Shown: piece after piece, positions 19,388 through 22,500 of the stretch | How positions within the stretch are numbered: the first letter of the stretch is position 1 | Layout: every line of letters starts with the position of its first letter | Source of the DNA: Halisarca cf. caerulea | Taxonomy: Eukaryota; Porifera; Demospongiae; Chondrillida; Halisarcidae | Direction: 5' to 3' | NCBI GenBank assembly: GCA_963170055.1 | Contig: CAUJGJ010000336.1 | Location: forward strand, 290,201 to 312,700 | DNA: 22,500 nucleotides | Translations under genes and position numbers: made by a program | Notes under the pieces: model-generated | Seen by the model: the letters and a program-made list of their open reading frames with translations, nothing else | What the model was told of the DNA's origin: nothing | Database searches by the model: none

Positions 19388-20025
19388 GTACAGTCGACTC
19401 CTGATATAAAGAACCGAGAAATCCACAAAGATTTGTTCTTTATAACAGAAGTTCTTTATAAAAGAGGTGTATGTTAATGTATTACAAGGTATAAATATTA
19501 CAGAATTATCATATATTACAACAGAATTATGACATAATTCACACTGATGGTCATAGTGGAGCTCAAATTTCAGTTTCTTGAATGCTCTTCTTCACTACCC
19601 TGTGCACTGCCATGCCTGTAGGAACACAAAATCCCCTTCAAATCCCATTTAAAAGTAACTGGCAGTAGTGCCGAGATTTTATAACAGGTGTTCGTTTGTT
19701 ATAACAGAGGAAAAATGTATGCATACAAACTAGGACTGAACAAATTGTTCTTTATAAGCAGAAGTTTTTTATAACAGGGTTCTTTCTAACTTGAGTCCAC
19801 TGTACATATATGCAACGGAAGTAGCCGAATAAAAATGGCTGCTGGGAGAAAAGAAGACTTTAAACAAGCAACGGTTTGTCTCTGCAATGATGGTATCAGA
19901 TTTACGAAGAAGTTTTATCCTTCAACTTTGTATTTTTCACCTTTGTTGCAATTTTGAAGAAAATTCGCTGCATTTTGGCGAAGTTTCAGCCACAGTTTAA
20001 TCTTTCAGGTGGCAGCCCCACGGGT
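19277..20025 (+). repeat. repeat family X, most complete copy (C), split by a MITE
   Basis: The left part (TTTTTAGGGGCTACCGCAGC, then AATTCCGGAAGTGTAAC) matches 3813-3889. A TA tract at about 19348-19384 follows, then the inserted MITE (19391-19802). The right part (GCAACGGAAGTAGCCGAATA, ATGGCTGCTGGGAGAAAAG and on) matches 10898-11080. A GGGGCTGCCACCTGAAAG-like sequence near 20006-20024, read on the minus strand, resembles the GGGGCT start of the left end, so X may have short terminal inverted repeats. X has no recognised coding domain. The right end is approximate. Confidence 0.65.
19391..19802. mobile_element. pogo/Tigger-type MITE, 412 bp, inserted in a TA tract
   Basis: Left end TA|CAGTCGACTCCTGATATAAA, right end (complement) CAGTGGACTC...AAAGAAC; 9 of the first 10 bases match and similarity resumes at AAAGAAC. 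A TA flanks both sides. Inside, TTGTTCTTTATAACAGAAG with TTCTTTATAA (from 19433) is repeated directly near the other end (from 19745), as subterminal motifs. No coding sequence. It relates to the element at 18464 by its CAGT(T/C)GACTC end but is a different subfamily. Confidence 0.82.
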
Positions 20026-20640
20026 TTCTTACCTGAATTATTTGTTTTTTAAACCACATGCCAACTGCTATCCAGGTATAGACCAATTCTGTACAGGTAG
20101 GTTATGTCCGATTTGGACATAAAACAAAGTGGCAGACGTTATTGAAATACTAAACAACCCCCTTATTATTTGCTGAGTCAAGATATACAGTTATAAAATA
20201 TACTTCAACAAGAGCAAGGACATAGGTTCATACTTGAAAGATTGTCTTTGTGGACCTTTGTCAGGCCTACATGAAAACAGAAAGATTGCAAATTCTGATT
20301 GGAGAATTGGTTTTTTTTGTGTGCAGTAGTAACTTAAAGCTTAAAATGTGGAACAAAGTGTAAACTTATTAAATCAAAATATGAATTTTGTTGCTTCATT
20401 CCACAGCTTCTGTATATTAAAGGTCATCCACAAGAAAAATGCGAAAAACACCTGTGAGGCTACAAATCGTTGGGCATAAAATGAATGGAACAGCGTATGA
20501 AGATTCCTTTTGCAATTCTGAGGGTTTGGTCCTTTAGGAAATATCTGTTAAAGTTTTAAATTCAAGTACTACGTTCTCCCAACTGGAATTTTGATTGAAA
20601 TGTGGTCTCTTTCTTCTTCATTGAATAGCAGATGCTGTCA
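20026..20640. other. non-coding, nothing firm
   Basis: No gene accepted. A hairpin TTATGTCC/GGACATAA lies at about 20104-20124. A good acceptor-like sequence (TTGCTTCATTCCACAG, ending near 20406) is followed by 16 open codons and a stop. That could be a terminal exon, but there is no supporting partner. Confidence 0.4.
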
Positions 20641-20647
20641 AATGACA

Positions 20648-20720
20648 ATATAGACTGGGCTCGGGTCTATATCTGATACAAAATAGATATGTTCAAACGT
20701 TAGTCCAAGTGTCACTTGGA
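20648..20720. repeat. two small perfect inverted repeats
   Basis: ATATAGAC (20648-20655) pairs with GTCTATAT (20665-20672). TCCAAGTG T CACTTGGA (20704-20720) is a perfect palindrome around a single base. Function unknown. Confidence 0.6.
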
Positions 20721-21700
20721 ACTGTACAGCTTGTTTCGACAGAAAACAAGGCAATTAAAGTGCTTTGATAAAATTTGCCGTTCTATTCTCATTGAACCTA
20801 ATACTCCTAATTAAAAATATTTGTGTTGTAATTGAATGCCCACACTTACCCACAAAGCCAGCTTGGAGCCCTCAGTAGAAGGCTTTTCCCTACCCACTTC
20901 AAGTTGCTAAGAGTTCGTTCATTTGTTCGTTCATTCATTCTTCACCCAAGTTGAGCCCTCTCGTTAGCTTTAGTGGAATATAGTATTGTGAAGAATTTAA
21001 ATTCATATTGTTATTCTTGATTTAAGCACAAACAGCCATTCAGCTGTGAACAGCAAACAGACATTATTGAAGCTACTAGAATTGACCTAGATATATGCCA
21101 TCGAGCAACCTGCTGAGATGGCAACAGCATATTGGAATGCAAATTGAAGAATGAATTCATTCCCTGATAGAGGTAAATTACAGACAACAATGCACGTGTT
21201 TCTCCCTTTCCTTAGCCATATGCACACCTCCACATTGTATTATAAGGTAATAATCACCCATAACCACGTATTACACTAGGTTCTGTTAATTCCTTTTAGC
21301 ACCTTCTCAGTGGAGAGTTCAGTAGTGTATTTCACTAGTTAGTGAAATGCAGGCTATGCGAGATCGAAGGGTATATGCTGCCTTTCATGGCAGCACAGCA
21401 GCAGTCCGCTGATCCTCCAAAGAATTGGGCTTTAGCATCAATGGAATGGAAAACATAGATATACAATTTTGAAAGAACTTGAATTTTTCATTTTGAAGAC
21501 ATTTTTGAATATTCACAAAAATTCACTTGAAAATTTCCCATAATAATATGGCAGCCCTCAATACACATGATCATCAATTGCATGGTTAAAACTCCATGTA
21601 TATGAAAACAGAAGTTGTCTACTTGCTTGGAATACTCGTGCAATGGATAGACAGACAGTTGACATCAAACATAATACTACTTCCAAATCATATTTCTTGC
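20721..21700. other. non-coding, short TTCG/TTCA microsatellite
   Basis: No gene recognised. GTTCGTTCATTTGTTCGTTC and ATTCATTC form a small tetranucleotide repeat at about 20923-20951. Confidence 0.5.
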
Positions 21701-21708
21701 AAGCTCCT

Positions 21709-21822
21709 TCAAATACTCCATGTATAGGTCCCACAGTTTCTTGCAAACCCTTTGCAACCACTTGAGATAATGTGCTCATCATTCTTCATGAAGACCTCAG
21801 CTGCATTTTCTAGGTAGTAGCC
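21709..21822 (-). other. open, exon-like minus-strand segment of unknown origin
   Basis: After an AG at 21823-21824 (minus strand, context AAATTTTAG), 37 codons are open to a TGA: 'GYYLENAAEVFMKNDEHIIS' then 'SGCKGFARNCGTYTWSI'. A longer frame on the same strand (21558-21782) overlaps it in another register, so at most one is real. I recognise neither. It may be a gene fragment or chance. Confidence 0.15.
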
Positions 21823-22219
21823 CTAAAATTTAAGTTGACTTTTTCGGCTAGGTTGACATGGTCTCCATAAGCGAAACTGAGTTCTAGCAGATGTTTACAC
21901 CTTTTCTGTGAATCAGAAATATATTCATCTCAAACACTAATAATATGACATTGTACTATTACTATGGAGCCTCAATTGTGTCTGCGTGTGTTATTAAATG
22001 TAGACCCAAGGGCACGTAACATCTGAGAGGCAGCGTTAGCAACACACCACGTATACCCAAGTTATATTATAGGTTTATCTCAAGAATATGTGAACAGTGA
22101 TGCTGTTGATTGTCCATTGCATTTTTAAAGACATTGAACCCAGTATTTGGTCGCTTTGGGATGATAATATCTACAGGCAGATCTGAGTTATTAGAGAACC
22201 TATCTCACAAGCTTTCTAA
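21823..22219. other. non-coding, nothing recognised
   Basis: AT-rich sequence without open frames or repeats that I can name. Confidence 0.45.
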
Positions 22220-22333
22220 GAAAAAAATACCAACAAAATCTAAACTTTGAATCGAACTCACTTCAAAGAAAAAATATTTCAAAGATGCATGCCTCAAAAT
22301 ACATAGACCAACCATTTGGCCACTGGATTACCT
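22220..22333 (-). repeat. possible tRNA-derived SINE head
   Basis: On the minus strand TGGCCAAATGG (22312-22322) matches the RNA polymerase III A box TGGCNNAGTGG at all but one position. AGTTCGATTCA (22248-22258) matches 7 of 9 defined positions of the B box GGTTCGANNCC. Their spacing (about 53 bp between boxes) suits an internal pol III promoter. No complete cloverleaf can be drawn, so I prefer a SINE or tRNA relic to a tRNA gene. The 3' side passes a T-rich run near 22221; no A-tail was seen. Confidence 0.4.
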
Positions 22334-22368
22334 GATGCATTCCCATTCATTTGACATAGATTTATCAG

Positions 22369-22500
22369 ACTGAGTGCACACAGGGCATTTATTTCAGCCC
22401 ACAGCTGCTTGGGATTTGGGGCGTGCACGTACCAAATTTATAAACAACGTCATCCCTAACAGTAAACAACGTCACCACAAATTGTAAACTACGTCATACA
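22369..22500 (-). repeat. repeat family Y, copy 2 (cut by window edge)
   Basis: The reverse complement carries, in order, CAATTTGTGGTGACGTTGTT, AAATTTGGTACGTGCAC, CAAATCCCAAGCAGCTG, TGTGGGCT and AAATGCCCTGTGTGCAC, matching copy 1 at 11297-11505. It lacks the 70 bp between the last two blocks of copy 1. Confidence 0.7.
22441..22496. repeat. three 12-bp direct repeats at exact 22-bp spacing
   Basis: TAAACAACGTCA starts at 22441 and 22463, and TAAACTACGTCA at 22485, an exact 22-bp period (two helical turns). The spacers differ. They lie inside repeat Y and may continue past the window. In copy 1 two units remain (complement TAAACAACGTCA and TGAACAACATCA), spaced 26 bp. Confidence 0.8.

Noticed and set aside
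20407..20457. Possible terminal exon after TTCATTCCACAG
   Set aside because: Only 16 codons and no partner exon that can be shown; not enough to call.
22240..22333. Functional tRNA gene
   Set aside because: A and B boxes are present but no acceptor stem or anticodon arm can be folded.
22441..22500. CRISPR-like array
   Set aside because: The repeats are only 12 bp with 10-bp spacers in eukaryotic-type repeat DNA; there are no cas genes.

Overview
The window looks like a repeat-rich intergenic or intronic stretch of an invertebrate nuclear genome. It has no operons and no bacterial gene spacing. It is AT-rich and full of (TA)n, (CA)n/(TG)n and (GATA)n microsatellites. It carries several eukaryotic mobile-element classes: a Ty3/gypsy-type gag remnant, two non-LTR retrotransposons, an IS630/Tc1/mariner-type DNA transposon, two pogo/Tigger-type non-autonomous elements and a possible tRNA-derived SINE. 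I know the protein families from marine invertebrates, sponges and cnidarians in particular. A sponge is my best guess, but nothing here proves it. No complete host gene is visible. The best host-gene candidate is one 78-bp exon-like segment at 17975-18052.

Layout: 1-648 is a gag remnant cut by the left window edge. 649-3812 is non-coding, with a long TA and a long CA microsatellite and a cluster of short TTCGTCA-type motifs. 3813-11080 appears to be a nest of insertions: the left half of a repeat I call X (3813-3889), a TA/GA/GATA tract, a nearly full-length R2-like LINE on the + strand (about 4237-7939), a decayed LINE on the - strand (8043-10411, tail to tail with the first), a foldback sequence (10706-10819), a TA/TG tract, and the right half of X (10898-11080). 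A more complete copy of X lies at 19277-20025 and has a 412-bp MITE inserted in its own TA tract. 11297-11505 and 22369-22500 are two inverted copies of another repeat, Y.

The one intact coding sequence is at 13956-15800: a 614-residue DDE transposase with D307, D419 and E532. Long, degenerate, collinear inverted repeats flank it, suggesting an element of about 2.4 kb at 13789-16224. The right repeat contains a perfect CRE next to a palindromic RFX-type X-box. 18464-19225 is a Tigger/pogo deletion derivative with TA target duplication and a remnant of the DNA-binding domain.

The elements do not form a pathway. The window is best read as layers of insertion, several of them into TA-rich microsatellites. 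The intact transposase and the short terminal motifs are the parts most likely to be functional.
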